From Perkinsus chesapeaki (Eukaryota; Perkinsozoa; Perkinsida; Perkinsidae), in NCBI GenBank assembly GCA_013115145.1, contig JAAPAO010000464.1, forward strand, positions 1 to 28,730: 28,730 nucleotides of DNA, in the 5' to 3' direction. The notes under the pieces were generated by a model. It ran no database searches. It was given only the letters and a program-made list of their open reading frames with translations, and was not told the DNA's origin. A program made the translations under genes and the position numbers. Positions within the stretch are counted from its first letter, which is position 1. Every line of letters starts with the position of its first letter. Shown piece by piece: positions 18,966 through 28,648 of the stretch.

Positions 18966-20801
18966 ATGCTATCGCTTGTCCCCAAGCCACGGAGCAATAT
19001 TCCGGAGTTGGCCTCGAAGGTGTGCCGGAGAACTCCGCCTGGTGTCGTTACTCATCGGTTGGTTCAGATATCCGCTCGCATCAGCAAGAAGTCGGGGCCA
19101 CCAGTCGTGGTCCACAGCGTTGGTGATTTCATCGCCCTTCACAACACCGACGTCTTCAAAGGCCTCAGTGTCGGCTTCGTAAGTCCCCATAACAGCTAGT
19201 CCATAGGAAGGCTTTCCTTGAGTCTTCCAAATCTTCTCGGGGGTTTATCATAACGCTCTCCGTTCTATTGTGAGACTTCGCAACTGCCAGATCGAACCAT
19301 CCACGTTAATTTCTAGTTCTTGCGGTGCCACCGGGTTTTAAACTGCTTTCGATTATCTACTGTACAGTTATAGTAGGTTCCCACGATGGGTTCACTTCAC
19401 TCTGGCCACATGAAGCTAATCGCTGCGGCCAGGCCCAGTCATGATGTCCTTGTAGTGTCTATATTTGTCAACCCGGCCCAGTTTTCTCCTGAGGAGGACT
19501 ACGAGCAGTAAGTGGAGGGTGGAGATGGACTCGTATTCTGAACCTCGATAGGACTTTCCCGTCGTATAAATCGCTCACTATTGGTCAGCCGTTGCACGAA
19601 TATCTCATCCCGATTCAACTTCGCTGAATAGGTCCGAGCGAGCCAAATCATGGTTGCTATATAGTTCTCCGTCACAGCCCGTTCTCCTTGTTATAACTGC
19701 TTAGATACCCCCGTGATCTCGAGGGTGATGTTAAGAAGCTCGAGACACAATCAGCTGGAGTGGACGTCGTGTTCGCCCCCGACCCGGAGGACATGTACCC
19801 GAAGAACCCAAGGGCTATAGTGGTACTAAATACTAGGGGCTGGTAACGAGTTGAAGCGAGTGAGCGAGTTCAATTCTTCCTAGTTCGTCCGTTAGGCTTG
19901 CATCGCTTTTTCCTCTAAGATTACTCATTCACCTCGCTTTTGTCTCAGCCTACCGTAACAGTCGAGCCCAACTTCGTGAATGGACTTTCGGAAGCAGCCT
20001 GCAGACCAACATTCTTCCGCGGGGTGGCTACAGTAGTTTTGAAGCTCTTCAATATAGTCCGCCCGGCCAGAGCGTACTTTGGCCAGAAGGTACTGTCGGG
20101 GTTCATAAAGATACGCTTTTGCGCACAGTGAAGAATTGTCAGGATGCCATGCAAGTGAGCGTTATCATATCGATGGTTAAGGACCTCAACGTTCCTATAG
20201 ATCTCCAGGTAGCCCGGAGTCCCAGGCCGCTCAGCACGGTGTATAGTTTGGCTCCACTGTAGATTGTTCCCACTGCGCGCGAGGCTGACGGTCTCGCCTC
20301 TAGCAGCCGTAATGTCTATCTCACCCCAGCTATGCGGGAGAAGGCACCGATCCTGTACAAGTAAGATAGATTGATAACAACGAGGCCGATGGTAGAGAAG
20401 CTCTTCTGCTGCAGGTCATTGTGCGCTGCGTATGAAATGTTGAAGGAAGCAAAGGAACCGGTGAAGGCCTCGGATGTCCAGGAGGTTGTGAGGAAGGTCT
20501 TGGTAACCGAACCCATGGTCCTAGAAATTGAGTAATACCGCCTGATCTAGTGGCGCTAAAGCTACATTGTGACTTTTCCGTTAATTAGGTATATTAGTGT
20601 GGCATCAGTGGAGACAGCTCAGGAGGTGGAGACCGTGCAGTTCGGGCCCGATGCGGATCCGGTACTATCGACCGTTATTTGGGATTTAGAGTTGTGCAGT
20701 GCTGTCCCTATCAGGTTTTGGTAGCAATTGCGGTGAAGTTCGGTGCCCCAGGCTTACGGTTGATCGATAATATGTGGATGGACAACCAAGAGCATCAATA
20801 A
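18966..20801 (+). CDS. panC: Pantothenate synthetase (pantoate-beta-alanine ligase)
   Basis: Joins pantoate and beta-alanine with ATP to make pantothenate (vitamin B5), a precursor of coenzyme A. Nine exons: 18966-19178, 19377-19507, 19705-19822, 19949-20089, 20143-20208, 20263-20360, 20415-20531, 20589-20661, 20715-20801, joining exactly to 347 residues. Family landmarks are in order: the HxGH-type ATP motif [66 protein letters not shown] joined across an intron to [29 protein letters not shown] (the KMSKS-like loop); and LRLIDN at the end. The family's usual His in 'HFRGV' is Phe here. About 45 residues precede the usual start, rich in Arg and Ser with few acids, so an organelle-targeting presequence is possible. 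The five introns from exon 4 onward are all 53-57 nt. Confidence 0.93.
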
Positions 20802-20965
20802 GATATTCCCCATTATAATAATAGCAAGGAAGCTTACTCGTCCTTTACCAACTGTTCAAATGAGTTTGTTGCTTATTCGCCAAGACGTCATTGCGTTAGT
20901 GAGTTCGGTCACCAGCGGGGTCGGCGTTCAGTTGGAAGATCCTCGGGCATCACATCGTTGCTCGT

Positions 20966-21187
20966 ATGCTGTGGCCGTTGCTGCTGACCGGTGGCGGGCT
21001 GGTGGGTCTTAACTATCATGCAGCCAAGGAGCTCGACGACAAGCAGGGATCGACCAGGTACGCCCACGAGCTGCATCTGCGACAAATTAACCACGCTCGG
21101 AAATGCAGCGGCGTCTGGGATTTGCGAACATGGATGCATAAATCAGCAGTCCGTGGGCCCTTCCAGAAGGGGATTATTCGCTATTAG
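20966..21187 (+). CDS. Small protein with one hydrophobic N-terminal segment
   Basis: ATG at 20966 opens MLWPLLLTGGGLVGLNY, a short membrane anchor or signal-anchor, followed by HAAKELDDKQGS. The frame runs to TAG at 21187. A 51-nt in-frame GT-AG intron is possible (21058-21108), leaving 56 residues that end SAVRGPFQKGIIRY; unspliced, it is 73. No family recognised. It lies 164 bp after panC and 95 bp before the next gene on the same strand, in keeping with the tight spacing here. The protein could be an inner-membrane accessory subunit or a small secretory protein; the sequence does not say. Confidence 0.45.
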   Translation: MLWPLLLTGGGLVGLNYHAAKELDDKQGSTRYAHELHLRQINHARKCSGVWDLRTWMHKSAVRGPFQKGIIRY

Positions 21188-21282
21188 AAGACAGCAGTGC
21201 CGTCCGCAGCCATACGCCTCGAAATAAATGCTTTATATAGCGCTATAAGAGTGAATTTGAACAACAACATACAGTACAGCGA

Positions 21283-22011
21283 ATGCACTCGAGTGCAGTG
21301 GAGTTAAAGGGCACTGGTGTGCTGACCAGTGTTGGGATGTATGCATATGTTCGCTTACACAAGATCGTGAGGAATAAAAATTTCGAGGAAATTCCAGAAT
21401 GTCGATTTTCGCATCTCCCTTCACCGAAGTATGTTTTCGATGGCGATTCGACGTGGAAACGGTGATGCTTCTCAGCTAGGAAAGAGCGAGAGATAGTCCA
21501 AAGCTCGATGGAAAAACTCTCGATTTTGATCTGTATCTATCCTATATAGGGTTGTGCTATTATTTACCAGTCGTTAATACTATTAACTTAATAGGTCGTC
21601 GGCTTCCATCACTCATAACATTTCAGTTCCTCTCGAGCATCAACATTCGCCCCAACGTTCGTCTTGGGCCTCATCACCGGTCTATGGGTTGGAGTAACGT
21701 TTGGACCATGGTTCACTCGGGTAGGGCCACATCCCTCCTTCAAGTGTTTATGCTTTCCTCAGACCTGGTCCACAGTCGACTCTTGGATGCGCTGGCTGCG
21801 TCTGGCTCCTCCCCTTCCCCCTTCAAGACCCAACGATCCTCACCGCACCGAGGGACACTACCCCTACGGCGGCCAGTACCCATCCCAGCCCATCCCGCCC
21901 GGGTATGGGCTGTCTTACGGACCGCCGCCGGGCAGCCATCCCTATGGTGGGGATCCTCACTATCAACAACAGATGAGCGGTGGCGGAGGACAGGCCCCTC
22001 GATACGCCTAA
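21283..22011 (+). CDS. Small membrane protein with Pro/Gly/Tyr-rich tail
   Basis: Exons 21283-21428, 21627-21720 and 21763-22011 join in frame (introns 198 and 42 nt) to 162 residues. Exon 1 gives a segment with GTGVLTSVGMYAYVRLHK, perhaps a first amphipathic or membrane helix. Exon 2 encodes a strong transmembrane helix, FAPTFVLGLITGLWVGVTF, followed by GPWFTR. Exon 3 gives a short Trp-rich juxtamembrane stretch (TWSTVDSWMRWL), then about 70 residues rich in Pro, Gly, Tyr and Gln with YPYGGQYPSQP-like repeats, ending QAPRYA. Such tails often mediate weak multivalent contacts. No homologue recognised. It is the last plus-strand gene before the convergent junction. Confidence 0.6.
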
Positions 22012-22143
22012 TTATTCGATTGCCAATATAGAACTGTTAATGTTATAGTAATATTAGCCAACATTCATTTGCCTCGTCTTGTGTTTCGTCAACTAAGTAA
22101 CGCAAAGGGCAATCTCGAGTCACCAGAGACGTGCAAGACATGA
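22012..22143. other. Convergent intergenic junction
   Basis: This 132-bp gap separates the plus-strand gene block from the minus-strand block. It is AT-rich near 22012-22070 and must hold the 3' ends of both neighbouring genes, so their transcripts may overlap. No canonical terminator or repeat was recognised. Confidence 0.55.
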
Positions 22144-25100
22144 TTATCGCCTTCGACCGGAGCGTGGGCCACCGTCAGCATGCTGCGGCATGTTAGAAAG
22201 CCTCGAAGGCCGGGACACCACAGGTTGTCCTATACGGCGGCCCGAACCAACTGCCTGGCAGCCCACACGTCCAAGTGGCGGAGGCAGACGTCTCACTTGC
22301 TTCCTCTTCGGGTCACTCTTTTGCCGCCTCGGCGATGTCTTGTAGAGAGTACTCCTTATCAGCGGCAGTGAGTCGCTGTTTATCTGACAGAAACGCTTTA
22401 CTTGCCTCGTCGAGCTGCTAGTGTCACCACCTTCTTGATGAAAGAAGAGTATCTTGCCTGCTGCTTGCTGTTGGCGGCCTTCCCTTGGATTGTGGATGGG
22501 TCGATACCGAAATGGCAGACTATCATGTCATTGGGAGGTAGCTGCCTCCAATGCTTGATGAGCAACGGCGAGAGATCTTCCTCGGACAGATAGCACGCCG
22601 TGTCAGTGGCATCGTCCTACACAAACAATTCGTACTAGTATCACTTCGCGTTCGCCACCTCTGGTCGTCGGTCCATAAGATAGTCGGCTGGCGAAGGCCC
22701 GCGCTGTTTCAGACGGCTCAGCAAATCTCGGAGTTGACAGGCTAGGTGGTCACTCTGTGGATCGCCTGAGATCGCCGCAAGTCGCCATCGACACGGTTTG
22801 AGGGACTGTACGAGATATAACGTCCAGCTGGTCTTCTGCAGCTTGCACAATTCCCAGCGCTTCAAACTCTTGCATCACAGCAACTGAAGCCATTAATAAG
22901 CCCCTACAAGAGGAGCCGCGCTACTGGAAATGTCCTGAGGCGCTCCAACGAGGAGGTAGCCGATGAGCTCGTAGGTTGACTCGCAGATGTAGTTGTCATC
23001 GGAGGACATCAGCGACACCAAAACCTGCCATTAGAAAATCACGGCCTGTTGCCCACACGTAACGAACTTCCAGAAAGCCGCGGTCACTGCTGAGACGCTT
23101 AATGCCTTCCTGCCGATTGCACAGACACACCACGAGGGCCAGGCCCCAGCGGACACCGAATCGGGACAGCATTCCGTTCTCTATCCGAGTCATCATATTC
23201 TCTATCACGTCTGATCGAAGAAGCTCGATAGGAACCCGTTAGTTCGCGTACTTTCACGCAGCATAACCGTCTGCGCGTTGTAGCGCATCGAGAGCCTTTG
23301 CAGGGCCGCCAGAGAGTGCATGAACGCAGGCGAGTCGGACGGCGCTTGAAACATGTTATGGACGAGCTGTGTGATAACCTGACCAGACATGCCAATAGAA
23401 GCATTAGGCACAACCTACGTTGGATTCGGCGGCCATGAACCAGCGGCCAATGGCTTCGCATGAAATAATGGCTATGGTGCACGCAGTGAGGTCAGATACG
23501 ACGACATCCGGGCAGCAAAGGAGATCTAGAAGGATCGAGTCACCGGTGCTGATCGGGTCACCGAGTGCCTGGTGGTGATGTCTATAGGTAGGTCAAAACA
23601 TGTATTACTCCGAGACCGATGAGACCGTAGATGCAAGAGCGACGCTTTCTGATGGGCTCGTACGGGGACGCTATGTGGCGGATAATAGAACGCAGCTAAG
23701 ATGACCGTGACCGGATGAGACATCGCGCGCATCTCACAGCAGGAATCATCGCCTCGCTGGAGTCTCGCATGCTGTGTAGATAATGCGAGAGTTGCTGCAT
23801 ATCAATTGGAGGACACTGGACGGGCGGAACGGAGGAAGCTGCTAGCTTGTCTTCCTCTTGGTTCTGACATGAAGCAATTACGTACTCGAGAAGTGCGGTA
23901 AATCTTTTGGGTGTTGTATTGATTACAGTAGTACAGTTGCTGCACAAATACGGGCACTGTATAGAAAAAATACCTGGAAACGTGCATTTTTCAATTCCAA
24001 GTTACGGCTGCCCATCGATTGCCCGCTTCAGATGACTGGTACTGTACCAATCAGCAGCAATTGAAAAATGTTAATCTCGAAACTTATTTGGTATAAGTAG
24101 TAGGCTTCAAGCTAAGATACCCTAACCTGCCTGTCTGTTCCTAAGCTCTCTTCGTCTTGCCGCCGATCCCGCACTCGAAGGCGTACCTGCCCAGTCTCTG
24201 TTATAGCAGTGCGTGGCAACAGTGGTAATAGTGAGTCAGCTATAGCAACCTACGTGGCACAGGCATCCTGCTAAATGGCATCTCGTCGAGCGCAGGAGCC
24301 GTTGCTTCGACATCCTCTTGGGGATCGTCCCTTGCATGCTCGACAGACGTTGCTGTACCTTCACAGTGCAGCAGCAGCAGTAGCATGTGGAGACTCGAGC
24401 TCGAGGGAATCCTCACCAAAGAGGAGGGCCTGTGAGCCAGATCTCATACGTTCTAGCTGGTGATGAGCCTCCATGACCTGCCGGCAGCGTAGGGAACTAC
24501 TAAAGTGACCGTCATTGTTTACCATCCGAGGATCATGCGAGAACTCCGAGCTCGGGTCGTTCTGCAGCGCCCTGATACCGATTTCCGCTAGTCGATAGAG
24601 ATCTGCTGCCATCTCAGGATCGGCCTCGTCCTTCCTAGTCCCGTGTGTCGCCGTGTATGCCGGGCTCTATCGAGGGGATGCATGCTCGCTGGCTTCCCAA
24701 TGCTCACCGGCACTTGACCGTTGATCTCAGCCGCTCGAGCCGCGTGAGATGGGGAGAAGCCATGGTCGACCTGCTGGATCTTGGCTATTGAGTAAAGCAA
24801 GGGAATCTGACAAACTATCCGTCATAGGCAAGCCACCAAGCCAGGGAGTGCACTCGTCGCCTTCGTGGAGACACGGAACGGATGGTCTCCTCGAGCTCCT
24901 TGCGTAGGCCAGCTCTCCATTCGTCGGTGAAAATCTGCCAACCAATATCGTCGGAGGCCTTCAGCAGCGGGTCACATGTTTTGTGAGGTCATGAGTCTGC
25001 GGTGCGTCTATATAAGGCAGGACGTAGTACGGCATGAGCTCCTCGAGACTCTCGTTGCTGAGGCGCCGCTGTCGACCAAGAAAAGCGGTGAAGGCCATCC

Positions 25101-25664
25101 AGTCCTGGTCCCCTTGGGACCTGCCTCCTCAGTGCCCGGGAGCTCATGGACGAGGGGCACGTACCGGTTAACTCTGGAGACAGGGCGATGGTCCTTCCTG
25201 TCCAGACAGGCCTTTGCGAAGAAGTGAACGCGAAGGCGAAACTCCAGAAGGAGCTTCTTAACTCGAACCTTGCATCCCAGACCCACTGCGACTCGCTCTC
25301 CGTCTCAGGCAACTTACCGTTGGCGGCAGCGATGACTGCCACAGCTGGAAGAACAGTGTCTGATCCTCTTTGTCGAAGGCGGCCAGCAAGCCACTACCGA
25401 TTGGCTGCGGCTCGTCGCCAGAACCACCTTCGGTACCTATTATGGTGCTACTTTGATCAGCCGAAACGACTTGGATGATGCTCACTGGCCGCCAGGGTCT
25501 CGCTTTCGCGCACCTTCAAGGCTTTACTTTCTCTGCTGAAGACATCCAGTGTTTCTATCAAACCATGGTGAGCAAGATATCTGCCAATAAGCTACACCAC
25601 GGCAGACTCAATCCTTCATTCGACTGTACTCTTTCACAGCCTCTATCACTATCAATTCTGTCAT
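22144..25664 (-). CDS. ARMC9: ARMC9-like LisH and armadillo ciliary protein
   Basis: Basal-body/ciliary-tip protein in animals and algae. Minus-strand exons: 25664-25630, 25580-25486, 25436-25318, 25268-25165, 25120-24976, 24958-24854, 24784-24708, 24634-24523, 24477-24417, 24352-24254, one or two unresolved at about 23985-23700, 23581-23419, 23378-23252, 23210-23068, 23024-22925, 22883-22822, 22754-22659 and onward. It opens with a LisH motif (VKEYLAHHGLIETLDVFSRE). LLAAFDKEDQTLFFQLWQ, FRLRVHFFAKACLD and MPYYVLPYIDAP follow, as in the ARMC9 N-domain. The armadillo part has SLAALQRLSMRYNAQTVMLR and GLALVVCLCNRQ. The protein either stops at 22641, or splices at 22658 and 22401 to a basic tail ending at 22144. 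Between 24976 and 24958 the frame shifts: a 17-nt intron, an unusual splice or an indel. Confidence 0.8.
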
Positions 25665-25717
25665 TTGGTTGCCGAAGTCCAACGTGGCTGAGGAGCAACT
25701 TCGATCGACCAGTAATG

Positions 25718-27194
25718 TTAGGCCCTCTCACTCCAGCCATCTAGCTCAAGCGTCTCCCCGACCCCTTTGCCATCGTCCACCTCCTCTTCCTCGTCCCTGC
25801 TCATTATCTGCAGCAGGCTCTCCTGCCGTTCTTCGTCCGACGGTGCTTCGTAATAAACAGTTCCCGACAGTGCTGGTAAGGCCGATGCCTACCAGGCTCA
25901 GTGGTCGGCTCTGAGGAGGGATCCTTAGCCCTCTCCATCTCATTCATGTCTCCATCAGTGAGACCAGCGTTGTTTTCCTCTTGCGAAATATCTGAGTCTG
26001 CCGGCACCGGTGTGTTCTCCGCAGTGATCACAGTCGATGCCATCTCGACACTTGGAGTCACTCCATCAAACACACCATTGACAACACGATCGCATGAGAC
26101 AACGAAATCGCTTCACTGGAAAGTATAGTTGACATCGTACTGATACTGTTGGTCATTGTCATCGTTATAAATATACGAGCTCTCATCCAGCGCCTCATAA
26201 CCTGACTGTGAGTATGATGCCCCCGGCGGTGTCCTCCAGCACTCGAAGCCATCATAGCGGCCTTCAGAATACAACTGATAACTCCCGATGCTCTGCTCTG
26301 TCGGAGGTATTTCCGTCGAGGCGTAGTAGCTGGAGGAAGAGCTTGAAGGCGCGTACGAGTAGGGCAGCAGGCTTCTCCCTGGAGCGTCGTCGCTCGTGGA
26401 GCTCGCTGTCACGGTGTATTTGCCGACGACGCACAGGCCTCCCTTTGTCCGGTAGATGACGTCATCCGACAGCTCTATACGATTATCTCGAGTTATCCGT
26501 TCCATAGTCTGCACTGAAGCGTCCTTCCTCACCTGCAACGATGCCACCTCGTACGCCGCCATTGCCAATCTTGCTCACTGCGGTACGGCTCCGTCTGGTC
26601 TCTGCCATGGTCCTCTCATTGAGCTCAAGTTGAGCCCGGAGGAGCTCGCTCCGAAGCGAATGCTCTCTGTTGGTTGGCAAGTCATCACACTGCATTCCCA
26701 CTGATAATCGTGCGGCCATGGTTGATGCCTGGCGACCGAGCCTCCCAGCTTGGAGGCCTTTAGTGTCTTACAGCTGAAGGTTTGTGATCATCCTGTGATG
26801 TCCGGAAGCCAAGGGAGTTCACAGACTTCCGCAGATCGTTGCACTGGTCCTTAAGATTCCTAATGTCAGCTCGCTGTGCCTGAGCATCTTATATACGATA
26901 TTGTACTGATAATAAAGTGCACAGCAATAAAAAACAACAACACAACTACAAGAACAGTGCATTTGTAACACATGAGTATCGAAATACGTCCTCCACGCCA
27001 CTGACCAGTATCTCATCGACAAGCATATGATTAGTCCTCAACAGAACGTCCATCTTCCCCTTCAGCTCTTCGATGGCGTTCGCGTCACTTCCTGAGTCCG
27101 GACAGCGCAGAAGCACTCTATCTTCAGGGCCCGCCAGGCTAGGCGTCGGCTCTGATTCTGGGTCGTTCTGGTCAAGTGGTCCCTCCTGGTACAT
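25718..27194 (-). CDS. Unrecognised coiled-coil protein with acidic C-terminus
   Basis: Minus-strand exons: 27194-27006, 26879-26772, 26728-26579, 26532-26141, 26110-25893 and 25845-25718, joining exactly to 394 residues. Introns of 126, 43, 46, 30 and 47 nt all have GT-AG ends. The first two exons meet within a predicted coiled coil (AIEELKGKMDVLLRTNHML joined to QRADIRNLKDQCNDLRKSV). A second helix is HSLRSELLRAQLELNERTM. A Ser/Tyr-rich middle (several Tyr, NDDNDQQY) and an acidic end (SRDEEEEVDD...LELDGWSERA) follow. The fourth intron removes an in-frame TGA at 26115-26113; if it is not spliced, the protein stops there. No family recognised. Its stop is only 53 nt upstream of the ARMC9 start on the same strand, hinting at co-transcription or trans-splicing. 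Confidence 0.65.
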
Positions 27195-27353
27195 TATCAA
27201 GCATGAAGGCAGTCAATCTCAACAGATTAGATATCCCTCGAACTAGCGCAACTCCGGAGATGGGTTATGAAAAGACTGTGTCGTGTACAGCCGTACTGCG
27301 CAGGAAGGGATGAACACTATAAGAGGCTCGCTGTGAATGGGGCCTCTAACTAA

Positions 27354-28344
27354 TCAGTTGACAGCAGTGGCGTCTTGAATGTTGTCCTCCTCTTGAGATG
27401 CATTTGACCGGCGGCTAGATGCCACTTTAAGCTCCTCGTTCCGGAGCTCCTGCATGAGAAGCTTCATCCTTTGCTTGGTGTTGCCACCGTCCATATCCTT
27501 GCCCCGTCTCGACTGCTGCTGCTGCTGTTGGCCTCCTTCACCGCTGCCTAAAGACTCGATGCTGCTTCCACGAGCGATCGTCTGGAAATTGACGTGATGA
27601 GTGATAACAACCCAGGGCCTACGACAAGGGCAAAATTCCCAGAAATTCGGTCGCAGTGGGCCTCAAGGCGTCCGCCCTTCTTCCTATTAAAACTGCAAGC
27701 TGCCCTATATAGTAAATCCTTACGTCTCGTTAGCCGTGGCCTTGGCCCAAGTACTCTCCTTGCTCTTCAATAGCTTATCCTGCTCGTTGAGATTTGCCTT
27801 CTTATTTTCATCTATACGAGACTGGCGTGTGGCATAGAATGACCTGAGCCACCTCGTGTCGCCAACGCGCTGCGTTCCTCCGGCTACTTCAAGGCATCCT
27901 GAGCCTCTCTTCGGGTAGTCTGCTTGGCCGTCTCCTCCTCTTTAACCATGGTCATGCACTGCTCACTGCTCAGCATCGAGGCCGCCCTCGCCTGCCCGGA
28001 GGAGCCCTCCTATCCCTTTCAAAATGGAGCCCACTACATTTCTATATTGTTTCTTTTCAGGCTCTTCCTCCTCTGAAGTAGTCTCATGGGAGTTGGATAC
28101 GCTCTCCGTACCACTGCCACTGTTAATTGCCGCACCAGTAAGATTCTCCTGCTCCACTTTCTCCTCAAACAGCTATGCAAAACCATCCAACTACCTCTGG
28201 ACGCTCATAATGAGCTGATGTCTCCGAGCGCTTATCATCGTCGGGCCCTCCGAGCCCGGTCGCTTGGTTCTCATGGGGAGAGTCACCCCAGCCACTATCT
28301 GCCAGATCGCCTAGGGAGCCACTGTCGGAGGAGGGGGAGAGCAT
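27354..28344 (-). CDS. CLC: Clathrin light chain
   Basis: Regulatory subunit that binds the clathrin heavy-chain hub and controls coat assembly. Exons on the minus strand: 28344-28195, 28172-28035, 27958-27888, 27843-27724 and 27564-27354, joining exactly to 229 residues (acceptor of the last exon could be 3 nt further on). The N-terminal half is acidic and disordered (LADSGWGDSP, EEEEPEKKQ). The central helix fits the family: AKQTTRREAQDALKSFYATR then IDENKKANLNEQDKLLK and ESTWAK, corresponding to the conserved 'FY..R...I...K..N' and 'W' positions. The end, KQRMKLLMQELRNEEL, matches the 'SRMRQ-L-KLK' tail of plant-type light chains. A polyglutamine run (six Gln) lies in the tail linker. The first intron would be only 22 nt. 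AAGAB, an adaptor chaperone, is nearby. The start ATG is tentative. Confidence 0.7.
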
Positions 28345-28648
28345 TGCCTGCGCTTCGTGCCGGACAATAACCTGCCTCGACCACAGGAGATCGGTGTCGC
28401 TTCACTCAACGCAACAAGCGGTGCTTTGAAAAATGATTTCGTAAAATTAGACCTTAAGCTCGATAATAACGGAAAGAAAATGGGCGGCGTAAAGTACTGA
28501 CGCGGCATAGGGGTCAGGGAGCCAGTTGATTTGGAAGTCATCTGCGGCTCCTCTGCCAAGAAGAGTGGTTACTTATATCATATAGACCAGATACCAAAAG
28601 TTTGAACTCATCAGGACTTAAACGGATGCTCGAGACCGCGGTAACCAT
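28345..28648 (-). other. Possible 5' exon(s) or separate partial gene at right edge
   Basis: On the minus strand an ATG at 28648 opens VSSIRLSPDEFKLLVSGLYD, which looks coding. Two continuations compete: a 20-nt GT-AG intron (28572-28553) into a Pro/Ser-rich frame (QMTSKSTGSLTPMPRQYF), or another register reading DDFQINWLPDPYAASVLYAA. I cannot tell whether this is a leader exon of the clathrin light chain gene or a different small gene. The last 82 bp of the window (28649-28730) show nothing. Confidence 0.25.

Noticed and set aside
18754-19182. 142-codon plus-strand frame
   Set aside because: It overlaps the first panC exon in another register, has no motif and is compositionally erratic.
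20090-20142. A panC exon reading LLRTVKNC between FGQK and DAMQ
   Set aside because: The 53-nt segment has GT-AG ends, and removing it restores the exact family spacing FGQK-D-x-x-Q; it is an intron.
22398-22616. YebC/TACO1-like similarity (QGKAANSKQQARYSSFIKKV)
   Set aside because: Only a short Lys-rich stretch resembles the YebC N-terminus; the following conserved YebC segments are absent. It is better explained as a possible ARMC9 C-terminal exon.
23099-23482. 127-codon minus-strand frame rich in Arg/Cys/Ser
   Set aside because: It overlaps three ARMC9 exons in the wrong register and spans two of their introns.
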